Below are positions 1 to 9,102 of a stretch of DNA of 64,000 nucleotides, one piece after another (the first letter of the stretch is position 1; every line of letters begins with the position of its first letter). Below the pieces are notes generated by a model that was not told the origin of the DNA, did not search any database, and saw nothing but the letters and a program-made list of their open reading frames with translations. Where the stretch lies: NCBI RefSeq assembly GCF_012427705.1, contig NZ_CP048602.1:3596001-3660000 (forward strand), read 5' to 3'. The DNA is from Vreelandella piezotolerans (GTDB lineage Bacteria > Pseudomonadota > Gammaproteobacteria > Pseudomonadales > Halomonadaceae). The position numbers and the translations under genes are program-made.

Positions 1-147
1 CCTGGACTGCACCTCTCCCGAGAACCGAGTCAGCAAGGGGAGTCGCTTAACGGTGACTAAAGTGATACCGCCAATCCAGAGAGCTGTACATTGGTCATTG
101 ATGAACCTGCCTTCTCCAAACGCGAAAGCAGCGCCGCCAACGTGGCG

Positions 148-1056
148 TCAAAGCGTCGTTGCAGCGCCGTTGGCGGCCTGAGTCAAATGCTCCACCAGCA
201 CTCGCGCCGCCATGGAAAGCCGGTCTAAATCTTTGACATAAATACTCAGCTTGCGCCGTGCCCAGTCGTCCTCGATCGGTAACACGGTCACGTTGAGCCC
301 ATCCACGTACTGACGAATCGCCCCACGAGGCAGCACGCCGACGCCTAGCCCCGCCTGAACCATCAGGCAGAGCGCATCGTAGCTGGTCACCTGAATACGA
401 ATACGTAGCGTTTTGTTGGCTAGGCTGGCCGCCCGCATGATCTCTAAGTTAATTGCGCTGGCGGTGTGTAGACCCACGTGGGGGTAGTCCAAACATTCTT
501 GAAAAAACACCCTCTCCCGCGTGGCCAACGGGTGATGCTGGGGCACCACCAGCACCAAATCATCGACATGGTAGGGGAACTCGATCAGGTCATAGCCGTG
601 TAGCATCTGCGCGCAGACCCCGATGTCGGCGTTGTTGTTCATCACTTCACGGGTGATGATCGGGCTGACCTTCTCTTCCAACTGCACGCCAATATCCGGA
701 TGCCGCTCGAAAAAGGCACGCATTTCATGGGGCAGGTATTGGGTGATCGCCGACATATTGGCGAAGACCCGCACGATGCCTCGCTGGCCGCTGGCGTAAT
801 CGCGCATCTGCAGGTCGAGGTCTTCTAAGTTGTGCAGAACGCCTCGGGAAAGATTGAGCAGTGCGCTGCCCGCAGGCGTTAGCTCGATGCCCCGGTTATT
901 GCGCTTGAGCAACGGCGTATTGAAGTACGCCTCCAGCTCGCTCAGGCGCTTACTCACCGCAGAGGTCGCCATGAACGATGCATCCGCCGCGCCAGTGATG
1001 GTGCCCAGCTCGGCCACTTTCACGAACAGCTTGAGCGAGGTGGGATCGAGTTTCAT
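148..1056 (-). CDS. LysR-family transcriptional regulator (paralogue 1)
   Basis: 302-residue LysR-type regulator. The N-terminal winged helix-turn-helix occupies about residues 1-65 (the segment AVSKRLSELEAYFNTPLL and the following ELTPAG are typical), followed by a periplasmic-binding-protein-like effector domain to the C terminus. The start at 1056 gives the usual LysR N terminus (LKLFVKVAELG). Its ATG overlaps the stop of the upstream HAD gene by 4 bases (ATGA), so it is the last gene of a three-gene minus-strand unit. It is clearly related along its whole length to the other LysR gene of this unit; both share blocks such as GVGVLP/GIGVLP and the final VLPIEDDWA/MIPLADDWA. The effector is unknown. 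A plausible target is the neighbouring metabolic cluster, which is inference only. Confidence 0.9.
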   Translation of the reverse strand: MKLDPTSLKLFVKVAELGTITGAADASFMATSAVSKRLSELEAYFNTPLLKRNNRGIELTPAGSALLNLSRGVLHNLEDLDLQMRDYASGQRGIVRVFANMSAITQYLPHEMRAFFERHPDIGVQLEEKVSPIITREVMNNNADIGVCAQMLHGYDLIEFPYHVDDLVLVVPQHHPLATRERVFFQECLDYPHVGLHTASAINLEIMRAASLANKTLRIRIQVTSYDALCLMVQAGLGVGVLPRGAIRQYVDGLNVTVLPIEDDWARRKLSIYVKDLDRLSMAARVLVEHLTQAANGAATTL

Positions 1057-1778
1057 GAGAGCTGCCGCGCCAAGTCGATAAAATCTTCTGCGACCAGATC
1101 AAAGCAGGGGTCGACGCTCAAGTCCGGCGTGGAATCGGGCCCAAACTCTAACGGGCGCTTCACGAAGGCGGTGCGCATACCCTCCCGGTGAGCGGCCTGT
1201 AAATCGTCTTGATGGGCGGCGACCATCAATATTTGCGACGGCTTCAGGTCGAGGAGATGGGCCGCCATGTGGTACACCTCCGGGTCGCGTTTATAGTGCC
1301 CGGCAAGCTCCGAGGAGAGCACGCAGTCCCAGGGTAGCCCCGCATGGCGCGCCATGTTCACTAGCAGCGAGATATTACCGTTGGAGAGCGTGGCCAAAAT
1401 ATAGCGCTGCTTGAGCTGCGTTAGACCGTCCACGCTGTCTGGCCAGGGCGTCAAGCGGTGCCACACGCGGTTGAGATGCGCTTTTTCGGCGTCATCCAAC
1501 TGCTCGGCAATATCAAAGGCGACCAGCAGACGGTCGAGGGTCATGCGGTGCAGGTCATCCAATTTGGTCCAGGGCAGCTCGCCTTGGCGGACACGGTTCA
1601 TCGCGGGGGCGTAGCCTGCCCGCCACTCATCGGCAAACCGCGCCCAGTCGATAGTCAGCCCTTTGGCCTGGTTCAACCGTTCGCCTTCGCGGATGACGCT
1701 ACCGCGCCAATCCACCACCGTACCGAACACATCGAAAGTGAGCGCTTTAATCTCGTGGGCAATGCCTGTTGTTGTCAT
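1053..1778 (-). CDS. Haloacid dehalogenase type II-like HAD hydrolase
   Basis: 241-residue HAD-superfamily protein of the L-2-haloacid dehalogenase group. Motif I is FDVFGTVVDWRGS (nucleophile Asp), motif II is ATLSNGN, motif III Lys lies in YKRDPEVY, and motif IV is VAAHQDDLQAA, where family members usually have a Trp in place of Gln before the DD/DL pair. I chose the ATG at 1778 because a longer reading frame adds about 73 Arg/His-rich residues with no family resemblance. This ATG overlaps the stop of the preceding LysR gene by ATGA, and its own stop overlaps the next LysR start in the same way, which implies translational coupling. Dehalogenation is the family activity; many homologues are phosphatases, so the substrate is open. 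Confidence 0.85.
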   Translation of the reverse strand: MTTTGIAHEIKALTFDVFGTVVDWRGSVIREGERLNQAKGLTIDWARFADEWRAGYAPAMNRVRQGELPWTKLDDLHRMTLDRLLVAFDIAEQLDDAEKAHLNRVWHRLTPWPDSVDGLTQLKQRYILATLSNGNISLLVNMARHAGLPWDCVLSSELAGHYKRDPEVYHMAAHLLDLKPSQILMVAAHQDDLQAAHREGMRTAFVKRPLEFGPDSTPDLSVDPCFDLVAEDFIDLARQLS

Positions 1779-2686
1779 GGAGTCTCTCCGATGGCGCCTG
1801 TGGAAGTGAGCAAGTGATCGACCAAGTGGCGAGCCACTACGGGCAGCGCTGCGTAGTGGCGCATACCGATCACCAGCTCGCGGGTGGCCCAGTCGTCGGC
1901 CAGCGGTATCATGCGCAGCTTGAGATCGTTCAAATCGCGGTACAGCGTGCGCTGCGGCAATACGCCGATGCCCATCCCGTAATGAATCATGCGGCAAATG
2001 GCATCGAAGCTGCGCACCTGTATACGCATGCGCAGGGTGCGTCCCGCTTGGCTCGCTTGCTCGTGGAGCAGGGATTGCAGCGAGGCATCCTGCTGCAAAC
2101 CGACAAAGTCGTACTCAGCGGCCTGATGTAAATAGAGTTTGTCATGCACCGCCAGCGGATGGTCGTGGGGAGTCACCAGCACCAGCTGATCGCGCCGGTA
2201 AGGACGCACTTCCAGCTCGTCGGCAGCGACGTGGCTGGCGAAGATGCCAATATCCGCCACGCCATCGCGTACGGCGGTAATCGCCTCGCTGCTGGTGCGC
2301 TCCTGCAAATCGATTTTGATTTGCGGGTACTCCATGGCAAAGGCGCTCAAGTCTTGCGGCAAAAACGCAATGATGGCCGAGGTATTGGAGTGAATGCGCA
2401 CATGCCCCCGCACCCCTTCCCCATACTCGCTCAGTTCCGCCTGTAGCCGTGCCACGTCTTCCAAAATACGTCGGGCGTGGTGTAGAAATGCGCGCCCCGC
2501 CGGGGTCAGCTCCACGCCGCGGGGGCGGCGATAGAGAAGCTCGGTGCCCACCAGCGTTTCTAAATCGCTCACCCGCTTGCTCACGGCCGCCAGCGCCAAG
2601 TGTTCGCGCTCGGCAGCGGCGGTCAAACGCCCTTCGTCGGCAATAGCGACGAACAGCCTTAGCGTTACAAAATCGAATCGCAGCAT
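1775..2686 (-). CDS. LysR-family transcriptional regulator (paralogue 2)
   Basis: 303-residue LysR-type regulator, first gene of the lysR-HAD-lysR unit. The helix-turn-helix is at about residues 18-60 (LTAAAEREHLALAAVSKR), and the LysR substrate domain follows. The ATG at 2686 was chosen because it gives the standard N terminus (FVTLRLFVAIADEG); the open frame extends 55 residues further upstream without similarity. It is divergent from the CoA-transferase gene at 2869, the arrangement in which LysR proteins usually control the divergent operon. A 17-bp dyad with a T-N11-A core (2738-2754) lies between them. It is paralogous to the LysR gene two places downstream, and the HAD gene lies between the two. 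Confidence 0.9.
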   Translation of the reverse strand: MLRFDFVTLRLFVAIADEGRLTAAAEREHLALAAVSKRVSDLETLVGTELLYRRPRGVELTPAGRAFLHHARRILEDVARLQAELSEYGEGVRGHVRIHSNTSAIIAFLPQDLSAFAMEYPQIKIDLQERTSSEAITAVRDGVADIGIFASHVAADELEVRPYRRDQLVLVTPHDHPLAVHDKLYLHQAAEYDFVGLQQDASLQSLLHEQASQAGRTLRMRIQVRSFDAICRMIHYGMGIGVLPQRTLYRDLNDLKLRMIPLADDWATRELVIGMRHYAALPVVARHLVDHLLTSTGAIGETP

Positions 2687-2868
2687 CACGTTTACCACGT
2701 CGTTATGGGGTAGGCCGTACCGGTCGCCTGCGAAAGGGTTCGTCGCTGGCGAACGTCTAGTTCCTGATTGCCTAATTGTGATGCTCAGCAGGCTCACAGA
2801 TGCTTGAGGAACAACAAGGCATACAGACACGCTGACGCGACGGCTCAGCATTACCAGGAGCGTTCATT
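2687..2868. promoter_or_regulatory. Divergent promoter region with candidate LysR box
   Basis: This is the 182-base gap between the divergent lysR and CoA-transferase genes. At 2738-2754 there is a dyad, GTTCG-N7-CGAAC, whose inner part fits the T-N11-A rule for LysR binding sites. It lies 52 bases upstream of lysR and about 115 upstream of the CoA-transferase gene. I could not settle a -35/-10 pair. Short T-N11-A dyads occur by chance, so confidence is low. Confidence 0.35.
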
Positions 2869-4065
2869 ATGACCACCCGCCAGCTTCCTCTCGATGGCCT
2901 TAAAGTCGTAGAGCTTGGCCAGCTCATCGCCGGGCCGTTCGCCACCAAGCTGTTGGGCGAATTTGGCGCCGACGTGATCAAAATCGAGCCGCCCGGCACC
3001 GGCGATCCCCTTCGCAAATGGCGTATTCTCGAAGAGGGCACCTCGCTGTGGTGGCATGTGCAAAGCCGTACCAAGCGCTCGGTCACGCTGGATCTGCGCA
3101 GCGAAGAGGGGCAAGAGATGGTGCGCCGCTTGGCCGCCGAGGCCGATGTCATTGTCGAAAACTTTCGCCCGGGCACGCTAGAGGGTTGGGGGCTGGGGTA
3201 TGAGGCCCTCTCCACGATCAATCCTAAACTGATTATGGTGCGCGTATCCGGATTTGGCCAAACCGGCCCCTACCGCAACAAGCCAGGCTTTGGGGTCATT
3301 GGTGAAGCCATGGGCGGGCTGCGCTATTTAACTGGCCACGCGGGTGAGCCGTCGGTACGCGTAGGCGTGAGCATTGGCGATTCGCTCTCGGCACTTTACG
3401 CGGTCATTGGCACGCTGCTGGCCCTACAAGAGCGCCAGCGCAGCGGCCTAGGGCAAGAGATCGATGTCGCTCTGTACGAATCCGTGTTCGCCATGATGGA
3501 GAGCCTGCTGCCGGAGTTCGATGCCACCGGCCAGGTGCGGGAACCGAGCGGCAGCGCGCTGCCCGGCATTACCCCCTCCAACGCCTACCGTACCTGCGAA
3601 GGCGAGTATGTGCTGATTGCCGGTAATGGCGACAGCATCTTCAAGCGTTTGATGGGCGTGATTGGCCGTGACGACCTCGCCAACCATCCTGCCATGGCCC
3701 ACAACGATGGCCGCAGCCAGCACGCCAACGAGATCGACGCGGCCATCGAAGCCTGGACCCAGACCCGCCGCCGCGACGATATTCTCAGCGCCTTGGACGA
3801 CGCCCGCGTACCGGCGGGCTTCCCCTACACCGCCGCCGATATCGCCAACGACCCCCACTACCTCGCCCGGGAGATGATTCAAACCGTCACCCGCGCCGAT
3901 GGCCGCCCGCTCAAGGTACCGGGCGTACTGCCCAAACTCAGTGCCACGCCCGGCAGGCTGGGGCAAGGCGGGCCGTCGCTCGGCGCGCATACCGATGACG
4001 TACTCGACGAGCTGGGCATCGATGCCGCCACCCGCGACAAGCTACGCCAAGCGGGCATCATCTAA
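2869..4065 (+). CDS. CaiB/BaiF family (class III) CoA-transferase
   Basis: 398-residue class III CoA-transferase. The N terminus LPLDGLKVVELGQLIAGP, the GADVIKIEPP block, the RTKRSVTLDLRSEEG block and VIVENFRPG are hallmarks of the family. The likely catalytic Asp is D171 in GVSIGDSLSALYAVIG. These enzymes move CoA between carboxylic acids through a glutamyl- or aspartyl-CoA type mechanism in the cytoplasm. It opens a plus-strand set with an HMG-CoA-lyase-family gene 12 bases downstream and an aconitase-family gene after that. From that company the acceptor is likely a 3-hydroxy-3-methyl dicarboxylate such as citramalate, with succinyl-CoA as a plausible donor. That substrate is inference; the family assignment is firm. 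Confidence 0.9.
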   Translation: MTTRQLPLDGLKVVELGQLIAGPFATKLLGEFGADVIKIEPPGTGDPLRKWRILEEGTSLWWHVQSRTKRSVTLDLRSEEGQEMVRRLAAEADVIVENFRPGTLEGWGLGYEALSTINPKLIMVRVSGFGQTGPYRNKPGFGVIGEAMGGLRYLTGHAGEPSVRVGVSIGDSLSALYAVIGTLLALQERQRSGLGQEIDVALYESVFAMMESLLPEFDATGQVREPSGSALPGITPSNAYRTCEGEYVLIAGNGDSIFKRLMGVIGRDDLANHPAMAHNDGRSQHANEIDAAIEAWTQTRRRDDILSALDDARVPAGFPYTAADIANDPHYLAREMIQTVTRADGRPLKVPGVLPKLSATPGRLGQGGPSLGAHTDDVLDELGIDAATRDKLRQAGII

Positions 4066-4077
4066 GTGGAGACCCCC

Positions 4078-4986
4078 ATGACGACGTTACAAATCAACGA
4101 AGTGGCCCCGCGTGATGGCTTTCAGAGCGAAGAGCGCTTCATCCCTACCGAGCAGAAAATTGCGCTGATCGATGCCCTCACCGCCACCGGCATTGCGCGT
4201 ATCGAAGCGACGTCTTTCGTTTCGCCCAAAGCCATTCCCAACCTGCGCGATGCCGCCGACGTGGTGAGCGCCATCCAGCGCCGCGAGGGCGTGGACGTGA
4301 CCGTGCTGGTGCCCAATCTCAAAGGGGCCGAGCAGGCAATGGCGTGTGGCGTGGACGAGATCAACCTAGTCATGTCGGCCAGCAACGCCCACGGCCGCGC
4401 CAACCTGCGCATGACCCCGGAAGAGTCGCTGACACAGTTCGGCGCCATCCTTCAGGCGGTGCGCGGTAGCGGCGTCTTCATCAACGCTTCGCTCTCCACC
4501 ACCTTTGGCTGCCCGTTCGAGGGGCACGTGCCCGAGGCACGCGTGTTCTCCCTCGTCGAGCAGCAGCTAGCGCTGGGCGTCGAGGGCGTCACGCTGTGCG
4601 ATACCACCGGCGTGGCAAACCCCGCCCAGGTAGAGGCGCTTTGCCGCCAAGTGCTCGAACGCTTTCCCGGCGTGCCGTTTACGCTGCATTTTCACAACAC
4701 CCGCGGCATGGGGCTGGCCAACGCCTTAGCGGCGTGGCAAGCGGGCATTACCCGGTTCGATGCCTCGCTGGGCGGCTTGGGCGGCTGCCCGTTTGCCCCT
4801 GGTGCCACGGGCAATGTTTGCACCGAAGACCTCGTGCATATGTTCGAGCAAATGGACGTTGCCACCGGCGTGAATTTGCCTGCCTTGCTGGACATATCCG
4901 CCACGCTACCGGCATTGATTGGCCATGAAACGCCCGGACAAGTGGTGAAAGCCGGCAGCGCAGATCGTCGTTACGCCCTGCCTTGA
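4078..4986 (+). CDS. HMG-CoA lyase-family acyl-CoA lyase (possible citramalyl-CoA lyase)
   Basis: 302-residue DRE-TIM metallolyase of the hydroxymethylglutaryl-CoA lyase family. Visible signatures are EVAPRDGFQSE near the N terminus (divalent metal and catalytic Arg-Asp), HFHNTRGMG (metal-binding His pair) and GGLGGCPFAPGATGN (active-site Cys loop). The ATG at 4078 is preceded by GGAG with a 6-base gap; an in-frame GTG four codons upstream is less likely. The family cleaves 3-hydroxy-3-methyl acyl-CoAs: HMG-CoA to acetoacetate and acetyl-CoA, or in some members (R)-citramalyl-CoA to pyruvate and acetyl-CoA. Leucine-degradation partners such as isovaleryl-CoA dehydrogenase and methylcrotonyl-CoA carboxylase are absent here, while a CoA-transferase and a hydratase are present. 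This favours a dicarboxylate substrate. Confidence 0.85.
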   Translation: MTTLQINEVAPRDGFQSEERFIPTEQKIALIDALTATGIARIEATSFVSPKAIPNLRDAADVVSAIQRREGVDVTVLVPNLKGAEQAMACGVDEINLVMSASNAHGRANLRMTPEESLTQFGAILQAVRGSGVFINASLSTTFGCPFEGHVPEARVFSLVEQQLALGVEGVTLCDTTGVANPAQVEALCRQVLERFPGVPFTLHFHNTRGMGLANALAAWQAGITRFDASLGGLGGCPFAPGATGNVCTEDLVHMFEQMDVATGVNLPALLDISATLPALIGHETPGQVVKAGSADRRYALP

Positions 4987-5046
4987 ATACGTTTTTCCCC
5001 TACCTCCTCTGAGCTTTCGATAACAACGACAATCGGATAACTGACC

Positions 5047-7011
5047 ATGACCTCAACCTCCTCTGCTCAACCGTTAAATCTTGCCCAGCAACTGCTCCAA
5101 CGCCATCTCGTCAGCGGTGAGCTAACCCCGGGCAGTGAAATTGCCCTTCGCATCGACCAAGCCCTGCTGCAAGACGTGCTAGGCACGCTGGTCATGTTAG
5201 AACTAGAAGCCATGGGGCTCGATCGTGTGCATACCGAGCCCAGCGTGCAGTACATCGACCACGGCTTGGTGCAGGCCGATAACCTGAACGCCGAAACTTA
5301 CTTGTTTTTGAAAAGCGCCTGCGAGCGCTTTGGCGTGTGGTATTCAGGCCCCGGTAACGGCATTAGCCACCCGGTGCATATGGAAAACTTTGGCGTGCCG
5401 GGCCAATCCATCGTCGGTTGCGACAGCCACACCACGGCGGCGGGTGCGCTCGGGATGCTGGCGATTGGTGCGGGCGGCATCGAAGTAGCCATGGCGATGG
5501 CCGGCGAACCGCTGTATGTCACCATGCCGAAAATTTGGGGCATCAAACTGGAAGGCCAATTGCCCGATTGGGTCTCGGCGAAGGACATCGTGCTGGAACT
5601 TTTGCGACGCCACGGCGTGGCGGGTGGCAAAAACACCATGATCGAGTATTACGGACCGGGGCTTGCGCATCTTTCTGCCATGGACCGCCATGTATTGGCC
5701 AACATGGGCACCGAAATGGGCGCCACGGCCACGGTCTTCCCCAGTGACGAAGAGACCCGGCGCTTTTTAGCCTCCCGAGGCCGGGAAGCCGACTGGGTGG
5801 CGCTGGCCGCCGAACCCGGCTGCCACTACGACCTGCACGAAACGCTCGACCTCAGCCAGTTGGAGCCCATGATTGCGCTACCTTCTAGCCCCGATAACGT
5901 CGTCACCGTGCGCGAGGCAGCAGGCCAGCCGCTGCATCAGGCCTACATCGGGTCGTCGGGCAACCCGGGGTTTCGAGATTTTGCCGTGGTGGCCGAGATT
6001 GTACGCGGCAAGCAGGTGGCCGACGGAGTTTCGCTCGATATCAATCCCTCTTCCCGCCAGGTGCTGACCTCGCTCATCGAGCAGGGTTACCTGGCCGACC
6101 TGGTCGCCAGCGGCGCTCGGCTGCACCAGGCGGGCTGTAATGGCTGTATCGGGATGGGCCAAGCACCCGCCGTGGGGCTCAACAGTCTGCGTACCGTGCC
6201 GCGCAATTTTCCCGGGCGCTCCGGCACGCGGGAAGACAGCGTGTTCTTGTGCAGCCCTGAAACGGCGGCGGCCTCGGCCATCCAGGGTGTCATCACCGAC
6301 CCGCGAACCCTCGACATGCCTTACCCCCGCCCCCAGGAGCCCGTCCAGGTCAAGGTGGACCGTGACATGTTCAAGGCTCCGCTTCCCCTTGAAGAAGCCC
6401 GGTTGAAAGCGCTGCAGAAAACCGACAACACCCCCGCGCTGCCAGAACTCAGCCCGCTGCCCCATCGTCTCGACATTCCCGTCCTGCTGGTCACGGGAGA
6501 CAATATCTCCACCGACGACATCATGCCCGCCGGACAGCGGGTGCTGCCGTATTGGAGCAGCGTGTATGCGTCGGCGCCGTTCACGTTCGAGGCGGTCGAC
6601 CCGACCTACGCCGAGCGCGCAGACAGCACCCGCACCCAGGGCGGGCACGCAATTATTGGCGGGGCGAATTACGGGCAAGGCTCCAGCCGCGAGAATGCCG
6701 CACTGGTGCCACGCTATTTGGGGCTACAGGTGGTGGTCGCGAAGAGTTTTGCGCGGATTCACTGGCAAAACCTGATCTGCTTCGGGGCTCTACCACTGAC
6801 GTTTACCCGCGAGCAAGACAATGCCCTACCCGCAGAGGGCGACCGCTTGGTGATCGAAGATCTCTATGAGCAACTGGAGTGCGGGGACACGCTGACCGCG
6901 CATGTCCCCGGTAAAGGCGAGCTGACGCTACATCATGGTCTCAGCCCCCGCCAGCGGGAGCTGATCGCGCAAGGTGGCGTGATCAACCACCTGCGCCAGC
7001 GTCACGCTTAG
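5047..7011 (+). CDS. Aconitase/isopropylmalate isomerase-family hydratase, fused large and swivel domains
   Basis: 654-residue [4Fe-4S] hydratase in which the LeuC-like catalytic domain (about residues 1-440) and the LeuD-like swivel domain (about 470-654) are fused. Iron-sulfur ligands are visible as C125 in GCDSHTT and the CxxC pair in [10 protein letters not shown] near residue 362. The swivel domain has [14 protein letters not shown] and the substrate loop [11 protein letters not shown]. The length is below classical aconitase A (about 890) and AcnB (about 865), and matches the short 'putative aconitate hydratase, Aquifex type' group of about 650 residues. It follows the lyase gene by 60 bases on the same strand, so hydration of a C5 or C6 unsaturated acid feeding the CoA-transferase is plausible. 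Plain aconitase activity is the alternative. Its stop overlaps the convergent chemoreceptor stop. Confidence 0.85.
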   Translation: MTSTSSAQPLNLAQQLLQRHLVSGELTPGSEIALRIDQALLQDVLGTLVMLELEAMGLDRVHTEPSVQYIDHGLVQADNLNAETYLFLKSACERFGVWYSGPGNGISHPVHMENFGVPGQSIVGCDSHTTAAGALGMLAIGAGGIEVAMAMAGEPLYVTMPKIWGIKLEGQLPDWVSAKDIVLELLRRHGVAGGKNTMIEYYGPGLAHLSAMDRHVLANMGTEMGATATVFPSDEETRRFLASRGREADWVALAAEPGCHYDLHETLDLSQLEPMIALPSSPDNVVTVREAAGQPLHQAYIGSSGNPGFRDFAVVAEIVRGKQVADGVSLDINPSSRQVLTSLIEQGYLADLVASGARLHQAGCNGCIGMGQAPAVGLNSLRTVPRNFPGRSGTREDSVFLCSPETAAASAIQGVITDPRTLDMPYPRPQEPVQVKVDRDMFKAPLPLEEARLKALQKTDNTPALPELSPLPHRLDIPVLLVTGDNISTDDIMPAGQRVLPYWSSVYASAPFTFEAVDPTYAERADSTRTQGGHAIIGGANYGQGSSRENAALVPRYLGLQVVVAKSFARIHWQNLICFGALPLTFTREQDNALPAEGDRLVIEDLYEQLECGDTLTAHVPGKGELTLHHGLSPRQRELIAQGGVINHLRQRHA

Positions 7012-8795
7012 AACTCTTCCCAGTCGTCTGCGCTATGCTCGGCAGACGACGGCTTGGCGGCCAGGGCTGGACGCTTGAGCTCCTGGCCCGCCCCCGTGCC
7101 GTTGGCGCCGCTGGCGGGCAACGCTTGGCGCGCCCCGCTGCGTGACGGCGCTGAGGCGCTGTCTTCTCCTAGCACGAACGAGTTGATCAGTTCGTTCAGG
7201 TGCTCGGCGTGGCGGCGCATGTCCGCTGCGGCGGTGGTGGCCTCTTGCACCATGGCGGCGTTTTGCTGCGTCATGGTGTCCATCTCGGCCACGGCGGTGT
7301 TGATCTGACCAATGCCACTGCTCTGCTCTTTGGCCCCCGCGCTGATTTCACCGATCACGTCAGTGACCTTCGAGACGCTTTCGACGATGTCACGCATGGT
7401 GGCCCCTGCACTGCGGACCAGCTCCGCACCGGTGTGGGTGTGCTGTACGGATGCATCGATCAGCTCGCGGATCTCTTTCGACGCGTTACTGGAGCGACTG
7501 GCTAGCGTGCGAACCTCCTGAGCCACCACCGCAAACCCACGACCGTGCTCCCCTGCGCGGGCGGCTTCGACCGAGGCATTAAGCGCCAGAATATTGGTCT
7601 GGAAGGCAATCGCGTCGATCATCGTGATGATGTCACTGATACGCGAGGCGGAGTCGTTGATATCGCGCATGGTGCGCTCGACCTGCCCCATGGCCTCTTC
7701 GCCTTGGTGCGCCACTTCGGCGGTGGACTGCACTAACTTGTTGGCCTGCTGGGCATTATCGGCGCTGTGGTTCACGGTGGACGTGATCTCTTCCATGGAA
7801 GCCGAGGTTTCTTGCAAGTTGGCCGCTGCCTGCTCGGTGCGCGTCGCCAGTTCTTCCGAGCTGTGGGAAATGTCGCCCGCCGAGTGGTAGACGCTTACGG
7901 TGCTGCGGCGTACGTCGCGCAGGGTATCCTGCATGCGGCCAGCAAAGGCGTTGAACTGGACAGCGAGATTCCCCACTTCGTCGTTGCTCTCTATGGTAAG
8001 ACGACGGGTTAGGTCACCACGACCCTGGGCAATATCAAGCATGGCATCAGCAGCGCGTTTAATCGGGCCTACCAAACGACGAACGAAAGCATACGTCAGC
8101 ATGGCTATCGCGATGAACAAGGCAGCCGCCATCAGGACAGTGATCCCGATAGAGTCACGTAAATCGCTCATTGCCCGTGTTTCGATCTCGGCCAAGGCGT
8201 TTTCCATATCCACCACATAGACCCCCGCACCGATCAGCCAATCCCACTTTTCGAGGCGCCCCACGAACGAGTGCTTCGTTTCCATGGCTTGCGTGCCGGG
8301 GTGATCCCATACGTAGCTATAATAACCACCTCCGCTACGAGCAAGCTCGATGATGTCACGAATCAAATAGGTGCCATCGGGCGTTTGCGCATCGATCATA
8401 TTGGTTCCCTCTCGCTCTGGAGCGGGTGCCGTGACGATATTGTTACCGTCGAAGTCATAAATGAAGAGATAGTTGTTATCTTCAAACCGCATAGCACGGA
8501 TGATACTGGCCACTTCTTGTTTCGCCGCTTCATCGTTAGGCCCTGCTGCCTCATAGATCGGGGCAATGGCCGTCATGGCCACTTGGACAATGTCTTGGAC
8601 GGCTGCTCGGCGCTCTTCGATCAACATGTTGCGCTGTTCGGCCAACATCTCCTGAGTATCTTGCGTGCGGCTATACGCATCAAACGACACCAGCGCAACG
8701 GTGACCAGCAGCAAAGGAAGCAGCACCAACATCAGTACTTTGGTTTGCAGACTCGAACGGCGCTTTTTCAGCGTGGAGGGGGGATTACTCGTCAT
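7008..8795 (-). CDS. Methyl-accepting chemotaxis protein with Cache sensor
   Basis: 595-residue transmembrane chemoreceptor. A cytoplasmic N-terminal stub is followed by TM1 (about 22-42), a periplasmic Cache-type domain (about 45-200, with [13 protein letters not shown] and [11 protein letters not shown]), TM2 (about 212-234), a HAMP domain (about 235-290), and the signalling hairpin (about 300-560) with the conserved tip around [18 protein letters not shown]. The C terminus ends in DWEEF, resembling the xWxxF CheR/CheB-docking pentapeptide, so it may be adapted directly. Cache domains of this type often bind small carboxylates; the ligand here is unknown. A sigma-28-type promoter lies just upstream. 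Its stop codon overlaps that of the convergent aconitase-family gene, so there is no intergenic space. Confidence 0.95.
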   Translation of the reverse strand: MTSNPPSTLKKRRSSLQTKVLMLVLLPLLLVTVALVSFDAYSRTQDTQEMLAEQRNMLIEERRAAVQDIVQVAMTAIAPIYEAAGPNDEAAKQEVASIIRAMRFEDNNYLFIYDFDGNNIVTAPAPEREGTNMIDAQTPDGTYLIRDIIELARSGGGYYSYVWDHPGTQAMETKHSFVGRLEKWDWLIGAGVYVVDMENALAEIETRAMSDLRDSIGITVLMAAALFIAIAMLTYAFVRRLVGPIKRAADAMLDIAQGRGDLTRRLTIESNDEVGNLAVQFNAFAGRMQDTLRDVRRSTVSVYHSAGDISHSSEELATRTEQAAANLQETSASMEEITSTVNHSADNAQQANKLVQSTAEVAHQGEEAMGQVERTMRDINDSASRISDIITMIDAIAFQTNILALNASVEAARAGEHGRGFAVVAQEVRTLASRSSNASKEIRELIDASVQHTHTGAELVRSAGATMRDIVESVSKVTDVIGEISAGAKEQSSGIGQINTAVAEMDTMTQQNAAMVQEATTAAADMRRHAEHLNELINSFVLGEDSASAPSRSGARQALPASGANGTGAGQELKRPALAAKPSSAEHSADDWEEF

Positions 8796-8847
8796 GACGT
8801 TTCTTCCAATGGAGTCGTGGTCAGATATTTGAATTTTTGTAAATTCA

Positions 8848-8874
8848 TTATCGACCTACTTGCCATCAGCTTTA
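8848..8874 (-). promoter_or_regulatory. Sigma-28 (FliA) promoter for the chemoreceptor gene
   Basis: Read on the minus strand the sequence is TAAA, 15 bases, then GTCGATAA. This matches the flagellar sigma-28 consensus TAAA-N15-GCCGATAA with one mismatch in the -10 element and correct spacing. It lies about 53 bases upstream of the chemoreceptor start, which is where such a promoter is expected. Confidence 0.75.
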
Positions 8875-9029
8875 GCTTGGGATGCGTTTTTTAGTTTATG
8901 GACAGTAAATTAGCGTATGAACAGCCGTTTCATAACATGGGTTAAGGTTATCGATCGATTATCGGTTCATGGTGTCGAAGTGGTGGCCAGGGACGGCCCG
9001 TTTTGGCGCGGTGCCAGCCACGAAACAAC

Positions 9030-9069
9030 GCTGCCCAGCACCGGGTTTCCCGGGCTGGGCAGCTTTTTT
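9030..9069 (+). terminator. Strong intrinsic terminator (plus strand, no gene in front)
   Basis: A 10-bp perfect outer stem (9030-9039 with 9054-9063) encloses a second 5-bp stem with a TTT loop (9041-9053), followed by six T residues at 9064-9069. This is a textbook plus-strand terminator. The genes on both sides are on the minus strand, so it may end an unannotated plus-strand transcript. Read on the minus strand it is followed by GTTGTTT, so it could also serve weakly as the urease operon end. The rest of the 307-base gap (8796-9102) holds the sigma-28 promoter and no convincing gene. Confidence 0.8.
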
Positions 9070-9102
9070 ATGCGTCTTTTATGCGTCGAGCGTCGTGAGC
9101 AG

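Noticed and set aside
133..177. Inverted repeat GCCGCCAACG/CGTTGGCGGC at the end of the first LysR gene
   Set aside because: It lies across the gene end but lacks a T run on either strand, and the loop is long. Not enough for a terminator call. The first 147 bases hold nothing else I can support.
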